A program made the position numbers and the translations under genes. A stretch of DNA of 64,000 nucleotides from Pseudomonas putida. Its GTDB lineage: Bacteria; Pseudomonadota; Gammaproteobacteria; Pseudomonadales; Pseudomonadaceae. The DNA lies in NCBI RefSeq assembly GCF_001941965.1, contig NZ_MKZO01000026.1, forward strand, positions 1 through 64,000, given 5' to 3'. A model generated the notes under the pieces. It was given only the letters and a program-made list of their open reading frames with translations, ran no database searches and was not told where the DNA came from. This document shows positions 43,476 to 50,793 of the stretch, piece after piece (within the stretch, counting starts at the first letter, position 1; each line of letters opens with the position of its first letter).

Positions 43476-44327
43476 TCAAACCTTTTTAGCGTTCCATACC
43501 AGCAATACCTTCGCATGGATGACGACGTCATCAATCCGGGCCGACTGCTTCTCGTAGTTTCGGTTGTCGGAGATGAGCCATACGTGATCTTCATCCTTGC
43601 GCTGTAGTCGCTTGATCAGCAGATCGCCGTGCCAGGTGAGCACATAAACACCCTCGCCCTCATAGCTGTTCACGCCGCGATCAACGATGACCGGATCCTT
43701 GTCGTTGATCGTGCCCTCCATGCTCTGCCCCCAGCCCGTGATCACGCCCAGGGCCTGTGCTGACGTGTAGGTTACTCCCTTCTCGCGCAGCAACTCCTCG
43801 CGAATCACTACATTCCGGACGACCTCGCTGTACTCAGACGGAACCTGGCCGTGGCCCATGGCTGCGCGTATGTCGTATTGAGGGATACGGATCTCGCCAG
43901 CCTCATGCGACGACGCCTCCAGGAGATAACCGCTGTCACTTTCGCCGCTGGGGTCCGACTCGACCGCCTGAATGATGCTTTGGCGGGCTTCTGGCGTGAG
44001 TCCCTTGCCGTGCTTCTCAAGCATCTTGCGAACAACCTCTGCCGATGAGCCGCTGGATGCATCGCTTTTGGCTGCCTGCGGCTTGCTCTCGACCTTGCGA
44101 GGAGGCTCACCCTTTCCGGACAGAAGCCAATCGACAGTCGTGTCGTACCCGTCGGCGAGGGCCACCAGATTCTCGTTCTTTATGTTCTCGGTATCGCCGG
44201 CAAACCACTGACGAACCGCCTCATAGCTAATGCCGCAGGTATTCGCGATATCGCGCTTCACATTGCGGACACCTATCTCCGGGCGGCGGGCTAGGACGAG
44301 TTTGGTGATTCGGTCTGTCGTTTTCAT
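43476..44327 (-). CDS. CI-type prophage repressor (HTH + S24 peptidase)
   Basis: This 283-residue lysogeny repressor has an N-terminal HTH (NVKRDIANTCGISYEAVRQWFAGDTENIKNENLVALADGY, about residues 22-62), a linker, the self-cleavage region YDIRAAMGHG (cut expected before Gly158), and a LexA-fold peptidase with the nucleophile Ser202 (GQSMEGT) and Lys239 (DLLIKRLQR). RecA-stimulated cleavage should induce the prophage. It is divergent from the Cro-like gene with three operators between them. Confidence 0.93.
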   Translation of the reverse strand: MKTTDRITKLVLARRPEIGVRNVKRDIANTCGISYEAVRQWFAGDTENIKNENLVALADGYDTTVDWLLSGKGEPPRKVESKPQAAKSDASSGSSAEVVRKMLEKHGKGLTPEARQSIIQAVESDPSGESDSGYLLEASSHEAGEIRIPQYDIRAAMGHGQVPSEYSEVVRNVVIREELLREKGVTYTSAQALGVITGWGQSMEGTINDKDPVIVDRGVNSYEGEGVYVLTWHGDLLIKRLQRKDEDHVWLISDNRNYEKQSARIDDVVIHAKVLLVWNAKKV

Positions 44328-44339
44328 GAGCGCAATCTA

Positions 44340-44387
44340 CAAGAGTGCTTGTCAAGCATGCTTGTTTTGAATATGCAAGCATGCTTG
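44340..44387. promoter_or_regulatory. Right operator triplet (OR-like) with promoter PR
   Basis: Sites CAAGAGTGCTTG (44340-44351), CAAGCATGCTTG (44353-44364) and CAAGCATGCTTG (44376-44387) occur. A rightward promoter overlaps them: -35 TTGTCA (44349-44354), 17-base spacer, -10 TATGCA (44372-44377). The first site begins 13 bases from the cI start codon. Repressor binding here would block cro transcription. Confidence 0.85.
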
Positions 44388-44415
44388 AATGTGTGTATGA
44401 GCAAAGGAGGTCGCA

Positions 44416-44592
44416 ATGACCAAAAGCCAAGCAATTCAACATTTCGGGTCGATTTCCGCGCTCGCGAAAGCGCTGGGGGTCACCTACGAGGCGGTCCGTC
44501 AGTGGGAGGCTGTGCCCGAGCTGCGCCAGTATCAGATCGAGCGGATCACCGGCGGGAAGCTCCGTGCCGACCAAGGCGGTAGGGCGGCTTAG
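44416..44592 (+). CDS. Cro-like repressor
   Basis: This 58-residue protein, too short for a 60-residue cut-off, begins MTKSQAIQHFGSISALAKAL and continues GVTYEAVRQWE, a Cro-type HTH (residues 12-32). Its recognition helix YEAVRQW is identical to the one in the CI protein (ISYEAVRQWF), so both should read the same operators. AAAGGAGG lies five bases before the ATG. It is the first gene of the rightward early operon. Confidence 0.88.
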   Translation: MTKSQAIQHFGSISALAKALGVTYEAVRQWEAVPELRQYQIERITGGKLRADQGGRAA

Positions 44593-44675
44593 CCGACAGC
44601 CAAATTATCCATCCGCTGGCCTTGCGCCAGTAGATGCACAACATACCTGTGGATTTGAACAGTAGGAGAGGGGCG

Positions 44676-44924
44676 ATGGTGGTTGATTTCGTGCTGGCTG
44701 CTGGCGCCGGGTTCGGGGCGGCAGCGGTGTGCTTCTTGGCAGGCATGGTTGCTGGCGATTCCAACAGGCGCGGCAGCGTTTCGTTCCCGGAAACCCACGT
44801 CAGCTTTGATCCGCTTTTGCCGGACGAGGCGCGCCTTCGGTTTCTGGCGCGAGCGGCAGATGCCGTGAGGTCCGGGCGCTTAAGCCAGGCCCAGCAGCTT
44901 AAGGATGAGAGCTCCAGCGATTAG
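44676..44924 (+). CDS. Small membrane protein of unknown function
   Basis: This 82-residue protein has an N-terminal hydrophobic helix (MVVDFVLAAGAGFGAAAVCFLAGMVAG) and a soluble tail with PDEARLRFLARAADAVRSG. AGGAGAGG is upstream. Its end overlaps the end of an opposing gene by 45 bases. Confidence 0.6.
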   Translation: MVVDFVLAAGAGFGAAAVCFLAGMVAGDSNRRGSVSFPETHVSFDPLLPDEARLRFLARAADAVRSGRLSQAQQLKDESSSD

Positions 44925-45098
44925 GGCAAGCAACCAGGCGCCGACCTGCTTGATGACCGCCTTGTGCTGGTCCCAGGCGCGGCGAAGGGGAGGCCGGTCG
45001 AACCCGATCATCGAGAAGTGTTCGCTGTCGTGGATTCGCAGCTCCTCATCCCAGTGCTTGGCCTTCAAGCGAGCGAGCAAATCCTTCAACCGTTTCAT
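44880..45098 (-). CDS. Small membrane protein opposing the early operon
   Basis: This 72-residue protein (MKRLKDLLARLKAKHWDEELR...) ends in one hydrophobic helix (VGAWLLALIAGALILKLLGLA). GGAGG lies upstream of the ATG at 45098. It runs against the rightward early operon and overlaps the preceding gene tail to tail. It may be lysogen-expressed or spurious; the good ribosome site favours a real gene. Confidence 0.5.
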   Translation of the reverse strand: MKRLKDLLARLKAKHWDEELRIHDSEHFSMIGFDRPPLRRAWDQHKAVIKQVGAWLLALIAGALILKLLGLA

Positions 45099-45138
45099 GC
45101 TGGCCTCCAAGGCCTTCGGTGTAACGCCTGAACCCCAG

Positions 45139-45167
45139 GCATAAAAAAACCGCCTGGCAGGGCGGTC
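45139..45167 (-). terminator. Terminator-like hairpin reading leftward
   Basis: The stem ACCGCC-TGGCAG-GGCGGT has an A-run on its left, so only minus-strand transcripts see a T-run after the stem. It could stop antisense transcription from entering the gene at 45098 or the Cro region. Confidence 0.6.
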
Positions 45168-45193
45168 TCTTCAACAACATTTCGAGGTCGATT

Positions 45194-45283
45194 ATGCACA
45201 TCAACTACGACGCAAGCAATACCGCTGTCGCGTCAGGTTTCCGTGATGCACCGAACCTGTCGTGTCAGGCGGGCGAGCCATGA
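45194..45283 (+). CDS. 29-residue ORF coupled to the replication initiator gene
   Basis: This short ORF (MHINYDASNTAVASGFRDAP...) has GAGGT five bases upstream, and its stop overlaps the ATG of the next gene (ATGA at 45280). The arrangement suggests translational coupling or a leader peptide. No homology recognised. Confidence 0.5.
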   Translation: MHINYDASNTAVASGFRDAPNLSCQAGEP

Positions 45284-45945
45284 GCACGATCGTCATGACG
45301 GCCTGCTGGCCGCTCCAGGGCATGAGCCCTGCACAGAAATCCGTGCTCGTTTCGCTTGCTGACAACGCGAACGACGACGGCGTCTGCTGGCCCTCGGTGG
45401 CTCGCATCGCTGAGCGCACATGTCTTTCCGAACGAGCTGTTCGCAACGCTCTGCGCTGGTTGGAGGAGTCCCAAATCCTTGTCGCAAACCAGCGGGCAGG
45501 GCGCTCAACCTGGTACGTCGTCAGCCCTTCTTCGTATAACCCCGGCATTTCGTGCCCCCCGGCACCAGATGCCGGACACCCCGGCATTTCCTGCCCCCAG
45601 AACCGTAATAGAACCGTAAGGGAACCGTCAGTAGCTACCGGCGCGCCCGCAAAGTCCGTCCCGGTCGAAGAAATCGTGGACCTGTTCAACGAGCTATTGC
45701 CGGAGCTGCCCCGAGTCGTCCTGATCAACAAGGATCGCAAGGCGAAGATCAAGGCGCGCTGGGCAGAGAGTGAGGTGCATCAGGACCTGGACTTCTGGCG
45801 TGACTTCTTCGCCCAGGTCCAGACCAGCGACTTCCTGATGGGCAAGATCAAGGGGCAGGCTGGCAGCTCGTTCCGCTGCACCTTCGACTGGTTGATTGCA
45901 CCGACCAATTTCGTGAAGGTGGTGGAGGGCAATTACCATGCGTGA
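45280..45945 (+). CDS. O-like phage replication initiator
   Basis: The N-terminal winged HTH (QKSVLVSLADNANDDGVCWPSVARIAERTCLSERAVRNALRWLEES, residues 18-62) is typical of phage O-type initiators. A low-complexity linker encoded by repeated DNA follows, then a C-terminal helical domain (DLFNELLPELPRVVLINKDRKAKIKARW) of the kind that contacts the helicase. 221 residues. The start at 45280 overlaps the small upstream ORF. The stop overlaps the dnaB-like start by eight bases, the usual O-P/helicase order. Confidence 0.82.
   Translation: MSTIVMTACWPLQGMSPAQKSVLVSLADNANDDGVCWPSVARIAERTCLSERAVRNALRWLEESQILVANQRAGRSTWYVVSPSSYNPGISCPPAPDAGHPGISCPQNRNRTVREPSVATGAPAKSVPVEEIVDLFNELLPELPRVVLINKDRKAKIKARWAESEVHQDLDFWRDFFAQVQTSDFLMGKIKGQAGSSFRCTFDWLIAPTNFVKVVEGNYHA
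45540..45628. repeat. Candidate replication origin: iterons inside the O-like gene
   Basis: Two 20-base direct repeats, CCCCGGCATTTCGTGCCCCC (45540-45559) and CCCCGGCATTTCCTGCCCCC (45579-45598), differ at one base and flank a small hairpin CGGCA/TGCCG. They are followed by three copies of GAACCGT at an exact 11-base period (45600, 45611, 45622). As in lambda, the origin would lie within the initiator gene, in its linker. Confidence 0.65.
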
Positions 45946-47326
45946 CCCGTACAACGCCGAGGCCGAGCACGGCCTGCTGGGCGCGATGATGATTCGCCCC
46001 GAACTGATCGACACCCTGAGCCAGGACCTGTCCCCGGAATCGTTCTACTTCGCCGAGAACGCCGAGGTCTTCCGAGGCATCCTCGCAGTGCGATCCGCCG
46101 GCGGCGCCGTGGACTTCCTCACGGTTGCTGATCGGATTGGTTTCTTGGCGAACGGTGACAGGGCACTGGCCTACTGCGCCGAGATCGTGAACAACACTCC
46201 CAGCGTCGCCAGTGCCAAGACCTACGCAAGCATCGTTCGGGAGCGGGCCATCGAGCGCGCTCTGTACAGCCTGGGCGAGCACGCCATCGAGGTGGCCCAG
46301 GGCAGCGAGAGCATCCAGTCCAAGATCGCTGCTGTCCAGGCTGCGGCAATGGCCATCGATAGCGCCACCAGTGACGACGAGATCGTTAAGGCCGGCGACG
46401 TGATGGGCGAGCAGATTGAAGTGTGGCAGGAGCGGCATGACCGATATGTTCGTGGTGAAACCCTGATCGGGCTTTCAACCGGCCTGACTGATTTGGATGA
46501 GAAGACCGGCGGGCTACAGCCTGACCTGCTCTATGTGGTTGCAGGGCGCCCAGCGATGGGCAAGACGACCCTTGCCATGGGGTTTATAACCAACGCCGCC
46601 ATTCGCCAGGGCAAGTCGGCGCTGGTGATCAGTCTCGAGATGAACAAGGGGCAGTTGATTGATCGGATGACCGCCGCCGAGGGGCGTATTCCGCTGAATC
46701 TGATCAAGAACGGCACCGCCTGCCAAGACTATGGTACCGAGCTGGCAGCCGCCTCCAGGCTCATCCAGTTTGCACCGCTCTACATCGCCGACAAAGCGGG
46801 CTCTTCGATAGGTCGGATCCGCTCCCTGGCCCGCCGGCACAAGCTTCGCTATGGCCTGGACATCCTGATGATCGATTACCTCCAGCTCGTCGAGGGCGAC
46901 GGCGGGAACCGCACCGAGGAAGTCAGCAGTATCAGTCGCGGATGCAAGTTGCTTGCAGGGGAGCTGGGGATTCCGGTGGTGCTGCTGAGCCAGCTTTCGC
47001 GCAAGTGCGAGGAGCGCCCGAACAAGCGCCCGATTCCCTCCGATTTGCGTGAGTCCGGGGCCATCGAGCAGGACGCCGACGTGATCATGTTCGTGTACCG
47101 CGACGAGGTCTACAACGAGCACTCCGAAGCCAAGGGTATCGCCGAGATCATCATCGGGAAGGGCCGGGATGTCGAGGTGGGCACTGTTCGCGCTGCGTTC
47201 CTCGGGCAGTACAACCGTTTCGAGGATCTGGCTGCTGGCTGGATGCCTACTGTTGTGCCCAAGCCTGAAAAGGTCACCCCGCTGTCAACGAGATACCGCG
47301 GGAGGCCGCACGATGCTCAAGCCTGA
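45938..47326 (+). CDS. DnaB-like replicative helicase
   Basis: This is a hexameric 5'-3' helicase of phage replication. The N-terminal DnaB domain (NAEAEHGLLGAMMIRPELID...) is followed by the RecA-like motor with Walker A GRPAMGKTT, Walker B DILMIDYLQLVEGD, sensor VVLLSQLSRKCEERPNKRP and the arginine-finger region SDLRESGAIEQDADVIMF. Length 462 residues is complete. Carrying its own helicase means the phage need not borrow host DnaB through a P-type loader. Confidence 0.95.
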   Translation: MRDPYNAEAEHGLLGAMMIRPELIDTLSQDLSPESFYFAENAEVFRGILAVRSAGGAVDFLTVADRIGFLANGDRALAYCAEIVNNTPSVASAKTYASIVRERAIERALYSLGEHAIEVAQGSESIQSKIAAVQAAAMAIDSATSDDEIVKAGDVMGEQIEVWQERHDRYVRGETLIGLSTGLTDLDEKTGGLQPDLLYVVAGRPAMGKTTLAMGFITNAAIRQGKSALVISLEMNKGQLIDRMTAAEGRIPLNLIKNGTACQDYGTELAAASRLIQFAPLYIADKAGSSIGRIRSLARRHKLRYGLDILMIDYLQLVEGDGGNRTEEVSSISRGCKLLAGELGIPVVLLSQLSRKCEERPNKRPIPSDLRESGAIEQDADVIMFVYRDEVYNEHSEAKGIAEIIIGKGRDVEVGTVRAAFLGQYNRFEDLAAGWMPTVVPKPEKVTPLSTRYRGRPHDAQA

Positions 47327-47516
47327 CCTCGCCGAATACCGCTACGCCCTGTACTGCAGGTCCGACCTGTTCGGCCTGGCCGGCAAGGCGCAGAAACCAA
47401 TCGCGCTCTACCACGACGAGGACCTGGCGAATGCCCATGGCCGGCAGATGTGGCCGAGCGCCTACCAAGTCATTGACCTTCACGGCGAGGAGAGCCCATG
47501 CGGCAATCGAAACTGA
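47313..47516 (+). CDS. Small phage protein of unknown function
   Basis: This 67-residue protein (MLKPDLAEYRYALYCRSDLFGLAG...) has GGGAGG seven bases before the ATG. It overlaps dnaB by 14 bases and the next gene by 19. No family recognised. Confidence 0.65.
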   Translation: MLKPDLAEYRYALYCRSDLFGLAGKAQKPIALYHDEDLANAHGRQMWPSAYQVIDLHGEESPCGNRN

Positions 47517-47794
47517 CCAAGGCCGCGCGCGGCCGGGAGTGCCAGGTGCGTATCCCGGGCGTCTGCAATGGCAACCCTGAAACCGTCGTGCTGGCCCACT
47601 ATCGGCTCGCCGGGACCTGCGGCGTCGGCTCGAAGCCGAGCGACCTACAGGGCGCCTGGGCCTGCAGTTCCTGTCACGACGTGATCGATGGTCGCCGCCA
47701 GGCAATAAGCCGCGATGAGGCCCGCCGCCTGCACGCCGAGGGCGTGATGCGAACCCAGGACCAACTGGTCCGGGAAGGGTTGGTGAAGGCATGA
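47498..47794 (+). CDS. YbcO-like (DUF1364) nuclease
   Basis: This 98-residue protein has KAARGRECQVRIPGVCNGNPETVVLAHY and WACSSCHDVIDGR. The paired CVxC/CSSCH elements form the zinc-binding HNH-like fold of DUF1364; E. coli YbcO of the DLP12 prophage is the model. In lambdoid phages the gene sits in the nin region, matching the position here. Probably a structure-specific DNase. Confidence 0.85.
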   Translation: MRQSKLTKAARGRECQVRIPGVCNGNPETVVLAHYRLAGTCGVGSKPSDLQGAWACSSCHDVIDGRRQAISRDEARRLHAEGVMRTQDQLVREGLVKA

Positions 47795-48219
47795 CGGCGC
47801 CAATGCGCGCCTATCGCGCCAAGCAAGCCCGCACCAAACCTGTTGATCGGGAAGGGCAGGAGCAGGCCGCGCTGATGGCCGAGCTGCAGTTGCGCTTCCC
47901 GCAAGCCTACAGCCTGATCTACCACGTCCCGAATGGTGGCCACCGGTTGAAGGCTGTCGCTGCCAAGCTTAAAGGGCAGGGGGTCAAAGCCGGGGTGCCT
48001 GACCTGGTCCTGCCGATGGCGCGCGGCGGGTATTTCGGGCTTTACATCGAGTTCAAGGCCAAGCCACCGTTCGATGCGCCGGTGTCGGCCAGCCAGGATG
48101 CCTTCCTTCAACGACTCACCAGCCAGGGTTATCTGGCTATCGTCTGTCGCGGCTCCATCGAGGCGATTGAGATGATTCGAGCTTACCTGCTGCTACCGAA
48201 AACGGAGGTCGCAGCATGA
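47791..48219 (+). CDS. VRR-NUC domain nuclease
   Basis: This 142-residue PD-(D/E)xK nuclease has the VRR-NUC pattern: E at the N-terminal helix (EQAALMAELQLRF), HVPNGGHR, GVPDLVLPMARGGYFGLYIEFKAKP with the metal-binding Asp and Glu-x-Lys, then SASQDAFLQRLTSQGY. Stand-alone phage VRR-NUC enzymes can cleave Holliday junctions. It overlaps its neighbours by four bases on each side. Confidence 0.87.
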   Translation: MTAPMRAYRAKQARTKPVDREGQEQAALMAELQLRFPQAYSLIYHVPNGGHRLKAVAAKLKGQGVKAGVPDLVLPMARGGYFGLYIEFKAKPPFDAPVSASQDAFLQRLTSQGYLAIVCRGSIEAIEMIRAYLLLPKTEVAA

Positions 48220-49517
48220 GCGCTACTCAATTGGTCACCTTCTCGGATGCAGAGATCAAGCGTCAGGCGGCGTCAGGTACTGCCCGCGACCTTCGCGATG
48301 CTCGTTTCCCCGGGATCTACCTGCGGTTCGGCCAGCGGCGCGATCGCGGCACCTGGTACCTGGTCTCCGGTCACAAGTGGAAAAAAATCGCCGGGTATCC
48401 TGAGCTACCGGTTAAGAACCTTATCAGCGCGCTGCCCGGGATCCGCGAGCGTCTCGCCGTTGATCCTGAGGCTTCAGCGGCTGCCGGCACACTGCACACG
48501 GTAGGTCAGCTGCTCGACTGGTTTGGCGACCGCCATTCTCGCGACCGCAGCCTTTCATCCAAGCGCAAGGCCACCGCGGCTTCTGCCATCGGCTGCCACC
48601 TGAAGCCTCGACTCAATGACTTGGCGATTTCAGAAGTGTCTCGATCTGCCCTGGACAAGCTGCTCATGTGGCCAGCGCAGGCCGAGTTGTCACTCTCCTA
48701 TGTCCGCCTGATGTGGGGTGTTCTGGTGGTCGCGTTCCGCCAGGCAGCCAAGCTGAAGCTCATCACCACCAACCCGATCGCCGGCTTCAAGTTCACCGAC
48801 TTCACGACGGCCAGGATCGTGCCAAAGGCGGCCCGCCTACGCGGCGTCCAGCTGGAAGCTGTGCTGCAGCAACTCCATGACGGGTTCGATGAAGCGCCAG
48901 TGGACTGCACGCTGGCTCTGCTGATGCTGTGCCAAGGCACTCGGGTCGGCGAGACCCGCCAGGCCCGCTGGGCGCACCTGACGCAAGGAGAGCAAGGCGA
49001 GTGGTTCATCCCGGCGGAGAACACCAAGACCCGGTGCGAGCATCGCCTACCACTGACCCGCCAGGTGCTTGCTCTGCTGGAGCGGTACCGGTCGTGGCAG
49101 CAGGGCAGGGGCTATCAGGGCGCGTTCATGTTCCCAGGCAAGAGTGGCCGACCTATCACCGAGAGCCAGGCCTGTGCAGCCTTCACCCGGCTCGGGCAAG
49201 GCGAATGGACGAGCCATGACCTCCGGAAAGTCGCCCGCACCGGCTGGACCGATCTCGGTGTGGACTACCTCATTGGCGAAATGCTGGTGAACCACACCCT
49301 GACCCGCAACGTGCAGACCTACATCCATACCTCGGCGGAGCAGCTGAAGCGGGAAGCCCTGGAGAAGTGGCATGCCTGGTTAGACAGCAAGGGCTTCGCC
49401 GCTATTCACGGCTCGACAGAGACCGGAAATGAAATTTCGCATATTGCTCCCAACGCCACGGCTGGCGAGGGCTCCGGGGCAATTGGCGAATCCGTAAAAA
49501 GCGAGGATTCCAAATGA
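48216..49517 (+). CDS. Second tyrosine recombinase within the replication module
   Basis: The 433-residue protein has all catalytic residues: Arg243 (CQGTRVGE), Lys271, His334 and Arg337 (SHDLR), His360 (VNH) and Tyr369 (QTYIHT). An N-terminal DUF4102-like arm domain (residues 8-80) resembles P4-type integrases. It is embedded in the rightward early operon by four-base overlaps, far from any attachment site. It may resolve replication intermediates or multimers; it is not needed for integration, since int at 31989 is present. The C-terminal 40 residues are low-complexity. Confidence 0.88.
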   Translation: MSATQLVTFSDAEIKRQAASGTARDLRDARFPGIYLRFGQRRDRGTWYLVSGHKWKKIAGYPELPVKNLISALPGIRERLAVDPEASAAAGTLHTVGQLLDWFGDRHSRDRSLSSKRKATAASAIGCHLKPRLNDLAISEVSRSALDKLLMWPAQAELSLSYVRLMWGVLVVAFRQAAKLKLITTNPIAGFKFTDFTTARIVPKAARLRGVQLEAVLQQLHDGFDEAPVDCTLALLMLCQGTRVGETRQARWAHLTQGEQGEWFIPAENTKTRCEHRLPLTRQVLALLERYRSWQQGRGYQGAFMFPGKSGRPITESQACAAFTRLGQGEWTSHDLRKVARTGWTDLGVDYLIGEMLVNHTLTRNVQTYIHTSAEQLKREALEKWHAWLDSKGFAAIHGSTETGNEISHIAPNATAGEGSGAIGESVKSEDSK

Positions 49518-49759
49518 CCGATTTGAACAGGCTTTCCCCCGCAGCTCGATCTGCCGCCATGCGCGGTGGTGTCGATGGATGGGGCCAGGTCGGCAGCAGC
49601 AGCCATGTCCGGTACATGGAGCCGAAGCCGGCCAGGGCGAGACCTCGGTGCCACTGCGGCTGCAAGCGTCGAGCTACTCATTACGGGTGCGCGAACGGCG
49701 TCACCCTCATCAGTGGTTGCGAGCTTCGAATCCGCCGCTGGGTGAAGACGGGGCAATGA
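49514..49759 (+). CDS. Small cysteine-rich phage protein
   Basis: This 81-residue protein has an N-terminal SPAARSAAMRGGVDGWGQ motif and the segment RCHCGCKRRATHYGCANGVTLISGCE, in which several cysteines could bind a metal. It is ATGA-coupled to both neighbours. I recall no named family. Confidence 0.65.
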   Translation: MTDLNRLSPAARSAAMRGGVDGWGQVGSSSHVRYMEPKPARARPRCHCGCKRRATHYGCANGVTLISGCELRIRRWVKTGQ

Positions 49760-50055
49760 TGAAGAAGAGCCACGGACCTTCGCTCAGGAAGGAGCTGATC
49801 GACCTGGCCCAGTGCAGGGCCTGTCGAGGAAAAGGAGTCACCAAGCCGCTGTTTCACGAAATTGCGTGCGGCCAGTGTAACGGCTCAGGTTGGGTCGAGG
49901 CCCTGACCGGCAATGCCCTGCCACTGGACGAGCTGGTCATCCAGCTCAACTTCAAGCTGCAGGCCGTACAGCGGCAGCTCAACGAATTGCGAAACCCGCG
50001 GCGCCAAGAGAGCAACCGGTTTGGTGCGGGCGGCGCCAACTACACAGGGGATTGA
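49756..50055 (+). CDS. DnaJ-type zinc-finger phage protein
   Basis: This 99-residue protein contains CRACRGKG-N-CGQCNGSGW, a pair of CxxCxGxG elements like the zinc-binding loop of DnaJ and of lambda Q (CRDCHGTG/CGRCKGVG). A helical C-terminal part (ELVIQLNFKLQAVQRQLNEL) follows. It directly precedes the probable antiterminator, so the two may act together. Confidence 0.65.
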   Translation: MMKKSHGPSLRKELIDLAQCRACRGKGVTKPLFHEIACGQCNGSGWVEALTGNALPLDELVIQLNFKLQAVQRQLNELRNPRRQESNRFGAGGANYTGD

Positions 50056-50057
50056 CC

Positions 50058-50636
50058 ATGATCTACGGAAGCGTGCTCGCAGCGGTCGTCTCGGCCCTGG
50101 CTGCCGAGGCCATCGACAACACAAGCAAGCAGGCCTGGCAGAAGCTTTACGAGCCAGGCAGGGCCGATGGGCGTGACTTGGCCACATTGGGGCGGTCGAT
50201 TGAGGAGGGTCGCATCACTCGGCGGGATGCTGATTGCTGGGTCTTTGCCCGCCTGCACAGCCAGCTGAAGCCGCGGCACTGGGATGTGCTGGTGGCGAAG
50301 TACAGTACCCACAAGGCGCGGAAGGTTCAGTCCATCGGCAGGCTGCATCCTCTGATCGCTTCGCACGCGCCCCGCCTGTTCATCATCAACGCGGTGACGG
50401 CCTGGGCTATCCCCAAGCTCAAAGGTGCAGACGGCAAGCGCTCCAGCGATATGATCGTTCTGCCTGTCGAGTTCTACGACATCAATCGTTGGGATCCCGA
50501 AGCCAGGCCGGAGCGCACCCGGAGGCGTTGGAGGAAGGCCATCGACGATGTCCTGGAGGGCATGGAGGAGGAGGCGCTGGACGCAGCCGAGATCATTTTG
50601 GTGAATGAGGGCCTTGCCATAAAAAGTGCCGCTTGA
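50058..50636 (+). CDS. Probable late antiterminator (Q-like)
   Basis: This 192-residue, mostly helical basic protein has LKPRHWDVLVAKYSTHKARKVQSIGRL, resembling the conserved centre of Q-type antiterminators (a sequence ending in hY, then a basic HTH-like stretch). It is the last gene of the early operon and is followed by a terminator before the late genes, the expected position of Q. Family assignment is tentative. Confidence 0.6.
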   Translation: MIYGSVLAAVVSALAAEAIDNTSKQAWQKLYEPGRADGRDLATLGRSIEEGRITRRDADCWVFARLHSQLKPRHWDVLVAKYSTHKARKVQSIGRLHPLIASHAPRLFIINAVTAWAIPKLKGADGKRSSDMIVLPVEFYDINRWDPEARPERTRRRWRKAIDDVLEGMEEEALDAAEIILVNEGLAIKSAA

Positions 50637-50705
50637 CATCGGATGGCCGCATGGCCGATTATTTCTCCATCCTGTCATTCCTGCGCGTTGCAGAGGAGCG
50701 ACAAT

Positions 50706-50736
50706 AAAAAGCCTAGCCAATGCGCTGGGCTTTTTT
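50706..50736 (+). terminator. Terminator after the Q-like gene
   Basis: The stem AGCCTAGC/GCTGGGCT (one G-U pair) is followed by TTTTTT. In lambdoid phages the Q-sensitive terminator lies here; the preceding 70 bases (50637-50705) may hold the late promoter. Confidence 0.75.
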
Positions 50737-50793
50737 GTGGCTCATCAATTCCATATGTGGCATCTTGCCATGCTCGATCATAGGGAGTTGATT

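Noticed and set aside
44349..44582. 77-codon frame overlapping the Cro-like gene
   Set aside because: It starts inside the operators, and the frame of the 58-residue Cro protein (44416-44592) has the ribosome site and HTH.
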